DNA of 64,000 nucleotides from Panonychus citri (taxonomy: Eukaryota; Arthropoda; Arachnida; Trombidiformes; Tetranychidae), in assembly GCF_014898815.1 (NCBI RefSeq), contig NW_026515516.1, positions 1,178,001 through 1,242,000 on the forward strand, given 5' to 3'. Positions 47,932-60,752 of this stretch are shown piece by piece. The notes under the pieces are model-generated. The model was not told the origin of the DNA. It saw only the letters and a program-made list of their open reading frames with translations, and did not search any database. A program made the position numbers and the translations under genes. Positions within the stretch are counted from its first letter, which is position 1, and every line of letters starts with the position of its first letter.

Positions 47932-48848
47932 TTGGAAGTTAACAAGTTAATATGATGAGGTAAACACAGAAAGATGAGAGAAAGAGAGACGATATAGAAT
48001 GATGAGAGTGATAATTGTCCGAGAAAAAAAAACCGAAAAGAACAAATTTATTCGGGTAGAATAATCCAAAATGATTGAAACTGTTCAATAGTAATTAACT
48101 TTATTCTCTCAAACTCTTAACTTTATTCTCAAAGACCATTGAAAAAGGTTCTACTCAAAAAGAGAAAAAGTTTTATCACATCTTCATCCGGATTCTTCTC
48201 ACTCTCTCCTCTTTCATCGGTTTCCATTCTCAGTTCCATCACCAACTCCATCTACTAGAGTTCAGGGTAGATCGAAAGTTCGTAAATCGTATAAAATGTA
48301 CAAAAGAAAACCAAAGAGAGAACAAACCAATTCGCATAGAAATTCCCTCAAAACCGAACGAACCAAAAACCTCGCAATATTTAATTCTTTATGAAACAAT
48401 CATAATTTTTTTGATTATTAGAAAAAAGTTCTGACATTTAAATCCAATGAAATGTTAAATTTTTCTTAAACTTTAATTTGCCGCCATCAAAGAAAAACAA
48501 AATTCTCATTAAATCAATCGCAATTCTTAGATTCTGATGAGGTTTTTATATCCATCCCAATGGTTTTAATTGGAATATTAAAGTATTTTGATTATAATTA
48601 TAATCGTCAAGAAAAGAGAGGTAATTAAAGTTAATCAATTCGAAATTCAAATTAACCGCGAAGTTTGATCATTGGCTGAGTCGAATCGACCATCGGCTCA
48701 GTCGCTTTTTCGGCTTGAGACAAAAACGCCTTTCGTTTTGTAAACAAATTGGAAACAATTTAATTCCAACTTGTTTATTTTTGTTAATTGTCATTGTTTT
48801 GGTTTTGTTTCTTTTTCTATTTTAATTAAGTTACAATCGTCATTAAAT
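47932..48848. promoter_or_regulatory. Divergent upstream region of the sidestep-like gene and RagA
   Basis: About 0.9 kb between two outward-facing start codons. The part next to RagA (48660-48848) is less A+T-rich and has CGAATCGACC and GGCTCAGTCG motifs. It is conserved in the RagA pseudogene copy at about 62914-63095, and the 48110-48400 part is repeated at about 59385-59660. It presumably holds both promoters. No TATA box is obvious. Confidence 0.4.
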
Positions 48849-50037
48849 ATGAAGAAAAAGGTAAGTGATTGTTATTTTCGTTTTCTCTGATTGATTAGGT
48901 TACCTTTGAGTTTATTTGGTCTTTTCTTTTTCCTTTTCATCTTCTCTCAGGTACTTCTTATGGGTAAAAGTGGAGCTGGAAAAACCTCCATGAGATCAAT
49001 CATATTTGCTAATTATATTGCTCGTGATACAAGACGATTAGGTGCTACAATCGACGTGGAACATAGTCATGTCCGTTTTCTTGGTAATCTTGTACTTAAC
49101 CTCTGGGACTGTGGTGGTCAAGAGGCCTTTATGGAAAGTTATTTCGCCTCACAGAGAGACAATATTTTTCGAAATGTTGAACTTTTGATTTACGTTTTTG
49201 ATGTTGAGTCAAGAGAATTGGAAAGAGACATTCACTATTTCCAATCTTGCTTGGAAGCCATTCTACAAAATTCTCCAGAAGCTAAAGTTTTCTGTCTAAT
49301 ACATAAAATGGATCTCATACCCGAAGAGAAAAGAGATTTGGTAACAATTGCTTTTTCTATTATTCTACTTCTTCAATCTAATCATTTCTTTTGTTCTCAT
49401 TTGGTTTTTTCTCTTTTTTTCTCTTGTTGTCCTGTTTTTTCCTTTGTCCAGATATTTCTAGATAGAGAATCAGAATTGAAGAAACTATCCCAGCCCATTG
49501 AAAGTAGATGCTTTCGAACCTCCATTTGGGATGAAACTCTGTACAAAGCTTGGTCGGAAATCGTTTATACCTTAATTCCAAATGTTCAAGAATTAGAGAG
49601 ACATTTGAAACATTTTGCAGAGATAATTGAAGCAGATGAAGTTCTACTTTTTGAAAGAGCCACTTTTCTCGTTATTTCTCATTGTCAAAGGAAAACTCAT
49701 CGTGATCATCATAGATTTGAAAAAGTTTCCAACATAATCAAACAATTTAAACTTAGTTGCAGTAAATTAGCAGCCCAATTTCAAAGTATGACGGTAAAGA
49801 ATTCCAATTTTGCCGCTTTCATCGACATATTTACACCAAATACTTACGTAATGGTTGTCATGTCCGATCCAACGATACGTAAGTTAATCATTTCTCCATC
49901 TATTTATTACTTAATTATGTTCCTCTAATTAATCTTGTCTCTTTCTGTCTCTGTCAACAGCTTCAGCAGCCACATTGGTGAACATTAAAAATGCTCGTAA
50001 ACATTTTGAAAAATTGGAAGGAGTTAAAAATCGTTGA
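48849..50037 (+). CDS. RagA: RagA-type GTPase (Ras-related GTP-binding protein A/B), four exons
   Basis: Exons 48849-48860, 48951-49340, 49452-49878 and 49961-50037, joined by canonical GT-AG introns of 90, 111 and 82 bp, give 301 residues, close to the family length. Seen: P-loop GKSGAGKT at residues 9-16, the [11 protein letters not shown] switch region, WDCGGQEAF (G3), HKMD (G4), and the C-terminal roadblock part with [26 protein letters not shown] and [10 protein letters not shown], ending in KNR. RagA/B pairs with RagC/D at the lysosome and recruits mTORC1 when amino acids are plentiful. The start is the MKKK exon, which lacks the few extra N-terminal residues of vertebrate RagA. A polyadenylation signal AATAAA is at 50313. 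A decayed copy lies at 62914-63536. Confidence 0.96.
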
Positions 50038-52109
50038 ATTAATTGTTTCATTGACAATTTATAAGAACAGTTGATTGAACACAACATCAAACGTTAACTT
50101 TCAACTTTAATTGTTACATTTTGTTGTTAATCGTTTAATGATTAGTTCATTTTGATTGTTAGTTTATTTTTTTGCTTAATTTTGAAAACTCTGGTTTGTT
50201 AATTGTTGTCACTGCGATGATTATAATTTTATTTAGCTCTTATAAGTAAGTGAAGCCTTTTCAACTTTCAATCAAATCATCTATTATTTTGATTTAATAT
50301 ATTTCACAGTCCAATAAAACTGTTGTAATTTGATTAAAATCAAGTTTTTAACAAGAAGGTTTGATTTAAATACTTAATTTTAACCGTTTACAATCAGTTA
50401 ATTGTCTAAATCATCTCATCAACATCGAAACCTTGATCATCTAGGTTCCAATCAATCCTTTTTTCATATTCACCATTGCATTAGATTAGTGAATTTCCTA
50501 ATGACAATTAAGACAATTTTGTTAATTGAGGATTTTATCAATAGTATAATTGTTGAAGATCTTGTATTTGATTCAATTGTCTATTGATTATCTCATTTAA
50601 TCATAGACTTTAATTGATTTCGTCATTATGATAAATGAGTTTTATGATCTGTGATACTGATCAAATTTATTACCACCACAATCGGTTAATTAATAATCTT
50701 AATTAACTTTTTTTTCACTCCGTAATCAGATACATATTAAATTCATGTTTAAATACATGTGAAAATAATTACCTTTATTTTTTTTCCAGACAATTTAATC
50801 CCTTGGTATTAAAGTTGATTAATTTTGATGATTTGAATCATAATTAAATCTAAATAACTGCAAAAAATCAATAATAATCAACTTCTTAAACACTGGAAAC
50901 CAAATTAGCTCAACAATTAAATAACTGATGATATTAAGACAAATGTAACAATCAATTTCTAAGACAATCAAATGAATGGTCAATTATTAAACTAATTGAA
51001 ATTACCGATAAAATTGTTTTTTAATATTCATTTAATTTACTAATTGTTAATTGAAATGGTTTTGCAATAAACTAAATTTGATTATTGAATTTAATGGTTA
51101 TTAATGGGAAAGAAAATAAAAATTATTATGGTTAACGGATTTTTCTTAATTGTATTGAGTTAATTTTATTTGAAAATCTAATTGTTGTCTCCATGTGAAC
51201 CATAATAAAAGACCATAACAATTGAAGACAATCAAGTTAATTGAATCACAATTGGATTGTTGATTAACTAAAATTAACGATGAAAATAAACAAATATTAT
51301 TTGAATGGTGAAAATAAAACAAATTAGATGATGAAAATTAACCAACCATGAACCATGATGATTAAAATGTTAAGGCCTAAGGATAATGTTCAATTAATTA
51401 TGAATGTAAATTATATTCAATGATATGGATTAGCAAATGATGAGAATTACAATTAATGCAGATGTAATATTAACCCGAGTGGTTGATTCAGTTTAATGAT
51501 TAACTGGCTTATCCTATGAGAGTGATGATCAAATAATATAAATGAAATTAAACCAGCTGGTTATCCGATGGTATTATAAATCAAATTGTGAAATATTGTC
51601 ATTAAAAAAACTACAATTATTATCAATTCTCGATACAATCAAGTGATTACATAACATTGTGAAAGTTTGAAGTTTATCAATGAAGCAAAAAAAGATGAGG
51701 TAAAACTTATTTCGCATATTTTAACGGCGATTTACCGTATGAGGAGGAGGATGAAAAGAAAAAGATGACGAGGAAGATAAGAGGAGAGATTATGAATGAG
51801 TGAGTGAGAGAGAGAGAGAGAGATGAGATGGATGAAAAGTCTAGAAGAAGATGAGGAAAAAAAGTAAAAGGAGATTGTGGATAAAGAGAGAGAGGGAAAA
51901 AAGGATAAAAGAGAGAGAAAAAGAAGCCAATAAAGTCTGAAAGAAGATGATGAGGATGATTGAAGATGTAAAGAGTATGTTTTTGTTAGAGTTGAAGGTT
52001 GACCTGGAACGTGCGTGACGCGTAACGCGTGTTCGAGAGTGATAATATGTCCCATACGGCACGCGAATTACCTTTACTCTCACTGCAGACATTTTTCGCT
52101 CCTTCTCTT

Positions 52110-52154
<45 letters not shown>

Positions 52155-54347
52155 TTATCATCTTCATCTATCAGGGTCTCTGAAAAACAACAAAATGGGG
52201 GTGACAGGATTAGCTTGATTCTAATCCGTATCTTTATCATTATCATCATCATCATCATCTGTTTACCATACGAATACAAGGGTGACCCCTTAGGTTAGAT
52301 GACCTTCGATATTGTTGTTTGTTTATCCAAATAAAATGTTGATAAAATGTTTCACTTTTTTCCCTTCTAAAGGATTTCCAAGTTCTTCTACATTAGATTA
52401 GTTGATTGGTAAAATTGTTTAGATTACAATTAAGTAATTACAAGCACACTTTTCACTCGAAGATAAACAATGAGACCTTAAAATTACTTTAATCACCAGA
52501 ACAAAGTTAATGATAATCATTAACAATCAAATTTCTGAGTAAACTTTGCCTTCTCCAATCAAACCTCTCGAAAACAACATGTAATCAACTTTAAATTGTT
52601 TCTTCAGTAAATGAATTCATCGTTCTCAATTAATTCCATTGAAATCAACAATTAAACAATCGCCAGGAACAAAAATCTTACACAGAAAGAAAAAGTTTAC
52701 AATTAACGCTGAACAATCAAGAGTAATTCCAAATGCAATTTAATCTGGAAAATTAATCCAAAAATAGATTTGATGTTAATTTGATTCTAAAAAAAACCAA
52801 ACTCCCAACAGTTAAATCTGTTTGATGAAAAACTTTTACCACGCGCTCATCCTCATCCTCATCTCCCCCATCATCATCTTTCTCATCCTCATCTTCTTGG
52901 CAATGGATCAACTTTAATATACATGGAGCAAAGTTAATCTATGGGAATAAATACTTCTGTCATTTTAAGCCCATAGACTTCGAGAAAACATTCAAATCTC
53001 CTCTTCTCTCGCTCGCTCACTCACACACACACTCTCTCTCTTTTCCCTTTCTTTTCTTTCTTTTTCCTCTTCTCCTCCTTCTCTCATCATCCTCATCTCA
53101 ACCGTCTCTCTCTCTCTCTCTCTCTCACCCTCCCAGACTATTATTCTCAATAAAGACAATTGGAAATACATTTACCTCAATTTTTTATATCATTTCCTTA
53201 ACAAACGGTCAATTGGACAATATGATTTTCCCCAATACCTTACATTGTATTCGCGACCGTTAACAATGTAAACCATTAAAAAGAAAGAGAAAAACTGTTC
53301 TCCTTTTCATCTTCGTGTCTGTGACTGTACTTTTTGGTCCTTTTATCGACCTTGCTCCCCATCATCTTTTCCTCCTCATCTTCTGCTTTCTCTCCCATAG
53401 ATCTCTCTCTCTCTTTTCATCCTCATCATTTGGGTTATATTATTTTCCATCAAACTGTTAATTCACTTTGATTCAGTTATAACTTTCATCGTCTACACTC
53501 AACTACAAATGTAATTTTGTTTTCTCTGTGTTTTAATTGTGATTAGAGTTACTAGTTAACTCTAATAATCAATATCTTAATCATGTAGTTTAATTGTGAT
53601 CAAATATTTTTTCTATTAAGTGTAAATATTTTCATGTTCATTTAAATTTATCTTACCTTTTTATTGTAAATTATTTTCTTAATTTGTCATCAATCAACTT
53701 TAATCAATCTTAATTTGATTGAGCAAAAAACAAACTTGGATGAGTCTCTAGTCATTGTGATTGTATCAACATTTGGATCTGTCAACAATCAAATTCAATT
53801 TTTGGATTAATTTTTGTTCCCATTTGTTTACAAATCATTCAAATTATACAAGATAAATTCATTTAACCATTTTAATATATTAATCAAATGTAATGTTTAT
53901 AATTAACCTCTTTCAATTTTCACCATATAAATTGTTTATCATCAATCAACTAATCAATTTCATTAGAAAATAAATTGTAACGTTTTTTCACCCAAAAGTT
54001 TAAGTCTTTCCTTAATTTCACCCACTCGAATGTCCAATCAAATGTCCAAAGCGTTTTCGTTCATCGGCTTGCTGATCATCGATCAATATTAGTGTTCAAT
54101 CTTAATTGTAATTAACAAACTTTGATATTTAAAAGTTTATCTTAGCCAGTTAATCGGGTTTAGGATTATTGGTTTAGTATTAATATAATTGTTTTCGCAA
54201 GGAATTGGTTGTTGAATCAGTTAATCATCAATATCATAATTAATTAGTTGATCGACTAATCCACTGATTGTTATTGTATAAGATGATTCGATTATCTCTA
54301 TCCGATGATTTGTTGGTTAATTTTGATCGGGAAAATTGATTCTGTTT
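50038..54347. other. Intergenic region between RagA and the kinase gene
   Basis: It begins with the RagA 3' UTR; 50071-50175 is repeated at about 59232-59345. The middle is A+T-rich with (GA)n at about 51803-51821 and (TC)n at 52116-52143 and 53106-53127. From about 53433 it is a block repeated at 60881-61678 and at 63526-64000. No gene is supported; frames there are simple-repeat translations. Confidence 0.6.
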
Positions 54348-55557
54348 CTATTGAATCAATTGTGACCATCGTTGATTGTAATGATTAAAAATATCGATTC
54401 GAGTTGATGTGTCATTAAGTAAATCACTCGAGTCGAAATTTACATGTGTAACATTCCAGGTCATATGGAAAACGGTATGGAATAGGAATCCGAGTTTTAT
54501 TTCGAGAGCTAAATGTTTATGATTATCAGTGTTCGAGTCAAACTGTTCAGGATCAACAATAACTTTCCATTCATTGAGATATGAATCAATGAATGAGTCA
54601 ATGGACGAATCGGGAATGTAATTTAGATCACTTTTACCGTCACCGATACAAAGTTCTGAGAAGAATTTACCTAAATCGATACCACGAAAATTATTCTGAC
54701 TGTTTTCCACATCGATAATCATTACATCAAATGAAGATTTGATTGTTGATGATAAATTGTCGATCTCCTTTGGAAATAAGAAATTTGTATAATTAAGATC
54801 AATGAGCGAATACATTTTTCTGCTTGATCAAGGTCATTTTCTCAATCAATCGAGTGGCGGGTTTATCCATATAGAACTGTTTAACTTTTCGTAATAAGAG
54901 AGCCGTTGGTTCAGAATAGTCAGCTAATCGGGTTTCAGTATAGTTGGACAGAATTTCGGTCGCTTTGGTAATATTATCTCGACAAATTTGGACAAGATCG
55001 TAAACTTTTTCACATTTGAAGCGGGTTACATGATATTGAGCAATTTTCGGTGCCAAAATGGTCAAGATATCGATTTGAGCTATTCTTTTGGGATCCAAAA
55101 TGGTTGACTCAATGTACTCATCAATACGCCCTCCGGGAAAAGATTTCAACACGGCAGGTGATATACCACGAGCGGACAGAATTTTCAGAATTTCCATTTC
55201 TTCGTCGTCGGAAACACATTTGTACTGATTACCTTCACCAGTGAATTCACTCCCATAGAAACGGACAATTACTTTTGAATATCTATCAACTTGTCCACTC
55301 TTGGAGCTGTCGATATTTTCATCATGATGACCAGTAGATGAACAAGCAACAGGTTGGCCTGAACCCACCGATGATGATTTCGGCTCAGTAGTCAAGTCAC
55401 TTGAAGTTGCTGATGATCGGGAACAGATAAATAAACGATTTGATCGCCCATTGGAAACTGATTCAACATTAATCTCTTGCAAAGGTAAATTAGACCAAGA
55501 TGAGATCAAAGAACGACAAATTGTCTTAGCTTTGATTGGAAATGTCGATTCCATCAA
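54348..55557 (-). CDS. Choline/ethanolamine kinase-like gene, frame-disrupted at the catalytic motif
   Basis: Intronless minus-strand gene from ATG 55557. Residues 35-45 (SNGRSNRLFIC) match the nucleotide-binding loop, a Ser/Thr/Gly-rich insert spans about 46-90, and VIVRFYG is at 96-102. GGRIDEYIE follows further on. The first frame ends KNVFAH and a stop at 54801-54799. The adjacent frame continues at once with DLNYTNFLF and runs to 54348 with IDVEN and FRGIDLGKFFSE, the kinase metal-binding and C-terminal motifs. Thus the HxD catalytic (Brenner) motif itself straddles the shift. These kinases phosphorylate choline or ethanolamine in the Kennedy pathway. As read the enzyme is truncated before its catalytic Asp. 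It may be a pseudogene or an assembly indel, since the rest is well preserved. Confidence 0.8.
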
Positions 55558-57867
55558 TAAGATTTAAATAAAGAACAAGATTAATGAAAATAAAAGATCG
55601 AAAGAAAAAACAAACAATCGCTAAAGCGGATCGATTGGGTAAAATTTGTCTTTTAAATCTTTGAGTTTGAAGTTACAATTGGCAATGAGCTTAACTCAAA
55701 CTGTTGGTTCGAACAAGGTTCAATCCAGATCAGGTTATTCAGGTCACTTTGGTCCTTCGATACGTGGCCTCTTATCCTTATTTGTCCAAACGTCTTGTGA
55801 CAGGAGGAAACTTGGTGGCTTCACGATGATAGATTTTATTAATTCACTTGATTCTTTTCAATCTAACACTTTTTATTAGTTTCCAATATTTACCTTGTTA
55901 TCTCTCTGGATTTATCAATTGTTGATAACAATTTGCAATCACGAATTAGGATCGTATTGTAATAACGATTATGTTGAGTTGAGTCGAGTTGAATTTGCTG
56001 GTTCGAACAACAATTAATCCTGATCATGTTATTTAGGTTAAGTTTGGGTGTTTAATTTATGACATCGCATCCTTATTTGTCAAACTCGATAGAGACACTA
56101 AATACGATTTTATGAGATATTGAGTCCAGAAAATAGATGTGATTTTAAGTCTTTTCAGTTTTTATCGATTATTTTGATTTATATTTTTACGGTTTAATTG
56201 GTTGATGAAATTATTAAACCATCGAATCACTGGAAATGTCCAAAGCAAATTGTGGATTCTCACCGACATTGTACCAAGCTAACGCTGGCCCTAATCCCGT
56301 TTGCCAACATCCATGAGTACACAAGATTTAGATTAAGATATTTTTCAGGTCAAAGTTGAAAATCAATTCGGTTTAGAAACCAAATTTGTGTCAAATCAAC
56401 AAAGATTCAGTCAGAATCATATATAACAACGATGTGCAAAGATTTAACTTTGTTTGCTGCAGGGGAAATGCTTCAACTCGTCCATGGGAGGAAAATTGTG
56501 CCAGGCAATTTAGAGAGAGGGTAATTTGAACAAATAAGCGGGAACAATAATCTTAATTGTGATTATAAATCTATTGTTTCGCAAGTTGAGAGAGTTGGAC
56601 AAGTGGTTATTAAACTTGCAACGTTAAACTAATCGTTTTTTTTTCAATTCTTTTTCTTTAAATTAAAGAAAATGGTTAAACTAACAAGTAAGTTAATTGA
56701 GTTGACATAATCAATGTTGATGATCATCAAACATTGAGTTGAATCAATGTTAATCGCCATTGGAAACTCCGACAATCTTGTTAATCAATAGTAACAATTG
56801 AAATAAAATTTTGTTAACAAAGTTGATCCGATTTCTGGTACCATAGATTTTATAGCAATTACATAAGTGAATGAAGGAGAAACAAACAATCTGATCATTC
56901 GGTGATAAATTAGAAACAATAACAACTCCAAACAGATCTTAAGAAGTCAATCAAGGTTAGATGATAAATATTAACTGTAAAAGTGAAGGGAGAGAAAAAA
57001 AGAGTTGAGTTAAAATGAACAATTTAGACTGTGATTAAAAAACAATCAGTAACAATCAGAAAACAAGAATGGTAACAGACAGTAGATCAGAAAATGATAT
57101 GACTTATGAGCACAGTAATTATACAATAACAGGAATTGATCAATGTCAATTGATCAATTGAATCATGTCTCAAGTCAGGGAGAGAGAGAGAGAGAATAAA
57201 GATTCAATTTTAACAATACATATATATAATTTGCACCAATTAACTTCCTGGTTATAATAGAATAATTAAAAATATCCCAATTCAAATGAGATAAACAATC
57301 AAAAATCAAACTCTTACCTTAATTTTAAATTCTCCCAAAGAAAAAAACGGTTGGATAAAAAAAAAGCATTACTGTTATTGGAAACTAATGGAGACACAAA
57401 TTAAAATGTATTAATACAAATGTGTAAGAGTTTGGGTTTACCTTTTTGTCTCCTTAATTCCAGCAAATCCTTTGTTAATTGTCCGATTGTCAATGCGAAC
57501 AATTAACAATTAACACTAAATTAAATTGATTATTTACACTTCCACTTAAAGTAAACAAAATTTAATTAACAATAGAAAATGTTTCCCTCCTTTTGATGGC
57601 AACAAATTGATTCTATCAACAAGAAGGCGGGACCAAAGAGAAAAAAAATTCTATTCTTTTTTTTGCTTTTCTTTCAATACAAATGGACGATCTTCAGATG
57701 ATTAGAGTTTATAAAGGAGAAAACATTTGATCTGTTGATTTGATTGCAATTAATTTACGTTTTAATTTCTTTCATTTGATTTTGTGTCTTGTTATTACGA
57801 TTGTTATATTGATCTCTTTCTGTGTTTGTGTTTGTATCTGTGTGTCTTTGTCTTTGTCTTTCGTCAA
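55558..57867. other. Intergenic region between kinase and PEBP genes
   Basis: About 2.3 kb lying upstream of both genes (kinase on minus, PEBP on plus), so it should hold both promoters. Two similar stretches (about 55700-55800 and 55995-56095) suggest an old local duplication. No gene or RNA was recognised. A short (GA)n lies at about 57179-57195. Confidence 0.45.
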
Positions 57868-58608
57868 ATGGATTTGTTAATCTCTCACCATCATCGTCGT
57901 TCTCATTGGCTTTTGATTGTTATTCTTTTAATCTCTGGGTTGGTGACAATTTTTGCTGATTCATCGACTGTTAATTCTAATTCCACAGTAAATTCAACGG
58001 ATACTGACTCTTCTCGTGAGGAAACATCGGCTGAAGATGAAGACGAAGATTTGTACTTGCCCGTTATTGAATGTAAACCAAATGTTACTATTGAGGAGAT
58101 TTTCTTGGAAAATAAGATTACCCAAGATTTAGGGTTAAATTTTAGTGATCATTATATGGCTTTAACTGAGATTGAATATAGTGAGGGATTATCTGTTCAT
58201 TGTGGTAATGAATTAACACCCAATCAAACCTCTCAAGAACCTGTTATCTTTAATTACCATGGTGGTTGGTATGAACATTATTCAATTGTTATGATTGATC
58301 CCGATGCATCCAAAGATGTTGGTACAGTCCTTCATTGGATGATTGTTAACGTTCCTGGTTCTAATTATACTGATGGTGAAGTTTCCTGTTCTTATCGTGG
58401 ACCCAAACCTCCACTGGACACTGGACTTCATCGGTATATCACTTTAGTCTATTTACAACAATATTCTGGACCGGTCACTTTTAAGGATTACTCACAAAAT
58501 CGATACAATTTCAATTTAACCTCATGGGTATCAGAAAATAGTTTAATTGGTCCAGTTTTTGGTAACTTTTTCAAGGCTCAAAACAAATCTCCAGGCAAAT
58601 CACCTTAA
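57868..58608 (+). CDS. Secreted phosphatidylethanolamine-binding protein (PEBP family)
   Basis: 246 residues from ATG 57868, single exon; the frame is open further upstream but has no ATG. Residues about 14-31 form a hydrophobic signal peptide. Then come a Ser/Thr/Asn-rich stretch with N-glycosylation sites and an acidic run (EDEDEDLYL). The PEBP fold follows from about 65: MIDPDASKD at 142-150, HWMIVNVPG at 156-164, and GPKPPLDTGLHRY starting at about 178, the ligand-pocket signature. It ends with GPVFGNFFKAQ and a basic tail. PEBPs bind anionic phospholipid head groups. Most animal members are cytosolic (RKIP), so a signal peptide makes this a secreted type, as in some arthropod and nematode members. 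Its 3' end is copied at 61676-61918. Confidence 0.93.
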   Translation: MDLLISHHHRRSHWLLIVILLISGLVTIFADSSTVNSNSTVNSTDTDSSREETSAEDEDEDLYLPVIECKPNVTIEEIFLENKITQDLGLNFSDHYMALTEIEYSEGLSVHCGNELTPNQTSQEPVIFNYHGGWYEHYSIVMIDPDASKDVGTVLHWMIVNVPGSNYTDGEVSCSYRGPKPPLDTGLHRYITLVYLQQYSGPVTFKDYSQNRYNFNLTSWVSENSLIGPVFGNFFKAQNKSPGKSP

Positions 58609-60046
58609 TCACCTAATAGATTAACAAAATCTATTATTAACCTTGACCTAAATCTTTTACCAAAGAAAATTGGACAAGCAACTAAATCAATCCAATCCAA
58701 TCAAATCAAATCCATATTTTAATTGTTGTGTTTTTTTTTATCCTTCGACACTATTAATCCATCCGGAGACAATAATTGAAAAGGAATTACATCAAAATCT
58801 ATTCTATTGTTGATTCTTGTTAAATATATTTAACTGAATATGACTTTGTTATTGACAATTTAACGACAATAACAATTTAACCCGTAAAATAATTAAATAA
58901 CCTTCATTGCTTCAATGAACAATTAACTTTTTCATTTCCAGGGGAAAAAAAGTTCAATATTGATAATTTCTCAATAGATGAGCTGTTTAATTTGTATCAA
59001 GTAAATTGAACAACAATTTAAAAAACTTTTTAAAGTCTATAACAATTTAGATTTCCAATTAAGATGCAAACTTTTTTTCTTCAATCAAAAAACAAATAAA
59101 TTGATTTATAATTAAATTGATTGGATTTCGAACCAAAAATAATCAATTGCGAACATTAAAAAACAACAATCACCATTAAATTGTAAATCCAATCAACACA
59201 ATTACCTTTCTAATTTAATCTTTCAATTGTTATAGTTGATTGAACGCAATTAACATCAAACATTAACGTTGAACTTTAATTGTTACTCGACTTTTTTGTT
59301 AATCGTTTTGTGATTAGTTTATTTTGATTGTTTGTTATTTTTTTCGGCCATTTTTTAACTTCGATTAGAAGATTCGATTAACTTTAATCTCAAAGACCAT
59401 TGAAAAAGGTTCTACTCAAAAAGAGAAAAAGTTTTATCACATCTTAATCCGGATTCTTCTCACTCTCTCCTCTCTCATCGTTTTCCATTCTCAGTTCCAT
59501 CACCAACTCCATTTACTAGAGTTCAGGGTAGATCGAAAGTTCGTAAATCGTATAAAATGTACAAAAGAAAACCAAAGAGAGAACAAACCAATTCGCATTG
59601 AAATTCCCTCAAAACCGAACAAATCAAAAACCTCTCAATTGATTTTTCTTTAATTCTTCATGAAACAATCATGATTCCTCTCGAATATTATTAGAAAAAA
59701 GTTCTGACATTTAAATCCAATGAAATGTCGTTAAATTTTTCTTCAACTTTAATTTGCCACCAACAAAGAAAAACCAAAATTCGCAATAAATCAATCGCAA
59801 TTCTCATATTCTGATGAACTTTTTGTATCCATCAAATATCCAACATAGTATCCAACTAAATCAATCCAATCCAATCAAATCCATATTTTAATTGTTGTGT
59901 TTTTTTTATCCTTCGACACTATTAATCCATCCGGAGACAATAATTGAAAGAGAATTACATCAAAATTCATTCTGTTGTTAATTCGTGTTGAATAAATTTA
60001 ACCGAATACGAATGACATAAATTATTGACCTCTCTCTCTCTCGCGA
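58609..60046. other. Intergenic region with RagA- and PEBP-derived repeats
   Basis: After the PEBP 3' UTR come a copy of the RagA 3' UTR (about 59232-59345, source 50071-50175), a copy of the RagA upstream region (about 59385-59660, source 48110-48400) and a copy of the PEBP 3' UTR (about 59846-60010, source about 58680-58850). No gene is supported. Confidence 0.7.
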
Positions 60047-60513
60047 TTACATTTGGGTCGCATTGGTAGGGTACTGGTATTCGTTTTTTAAATATTTTAG
60101 TATTTCAGCCTTAGCCCGTTGTGAGTAATCGTTGAAATCGGATTGATCCAAGCAAACAAAAGATCCAGAGACTCGTATAATCATCCGGTAGGTTGACCAA
60201 ACCTCACAGTCGGTCCATTCTGGTACTCCACTTGTACGATTTCTATTGATAAGTCCAACGAGATCATGCCGCTGTTCACTCTTATCAGGCGCACGGCAAA
60301 AATGACCATAGAAAATATACATTTGGACATCATTTGGTTCTCTTATCACGTCCACTTTCTGAAAATATAAAAGAAAATTCAATTATTAAACTTCAATACT
60401 TATGTTTTGTCAGAATTTTGATTGTATCTTACATTTTCCTCCGGTTTCAATTTATCTTCAAGTTTGATGTCATTCACACCACAAGCCATTTTCTCCGTGT
60501 CGTTACTATTCAT
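60047..60513 (-). CDS. Unrecognised two-exon small protein gene, copy 1 (intact)
   Basis: Minus strand. Exon 1 is 60433-60513 (27 codons from ATG 60513, phase 0, donor GTAAGAT). After a 74-bp intron with acceptor TATTTTCAG, exon 2 is 60047-60358, ending ATQM and TAA. The product is 130 residues: an acidic N-terminus, a central Arg-containing region (NRNRTSG), a Trp-rich EWTDCEVWSTYRM segment, then SDFNDYSQRAKAEILKYLKN and a C-terminal PTNATQM. No signal peptide, membrane segment or familiar motif. A paralogous copy at 62188-62661 keeps the sequence best in exon 2, which suggests that this part was under constraint. Two DRE-like boxes lie about 0.2 kb upstream. Function unknown. Confidence 0.65.
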
Positions 60514-60725
60514 GTTGATCGAGACTCGTGGTCACTAGAAGAGAAAAGTAGTAAAAGGTGAACAGGATTATAAATTGGTGTTAATGAAAAACTTTTGGTC
60601 GAATTGGTTGAAGCTTTTGGCAGCGACAATTATAAGGTATTTCTCAGGTCAAAGTTGCACATGTGGTGTAGAAACTAAAATGGTGTCAACAAGAAACTCT
60701 TGTCAAGAATATTGACGGGCGATAT

Positions 60726-60752
60726 TATCGATATCGATTGATAATATCGATA
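60726..60752. promoter_or_regulatory. Pair of TATCGATA (DRE-like) boxes
   Basis: Two exact TATCGATA octamers at 60726-60733 and 60745-60752, with a one-mismatch copy between them. This is the palindromic DNA-replication-related element known from insect housekeeping promoters (bound by DREF). They lie 210-240 bp upstream of the start codon of the 60047-60513 gene. Use as a promoter here is inference. Confidence 0.45.

Noticed and set aside
48891..49928. A single continuous 345-codon frame over RagA
   Set aside because: It reads through two introns; the GT-AG spliced model restores the conserved RagA sequence and a proper C-terminus.
51732..52298. Several Ser/Leu- and Arg/Glu-rich frames on both strands
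   Set aside because: Translations of GA/TC microsatellites.
55646..55879. 77-codon plus-strand frame upstream of the kinase
   Set aside because: No homology seen, and its sequence partly repeats at about 55995-56095 without an open frame there.
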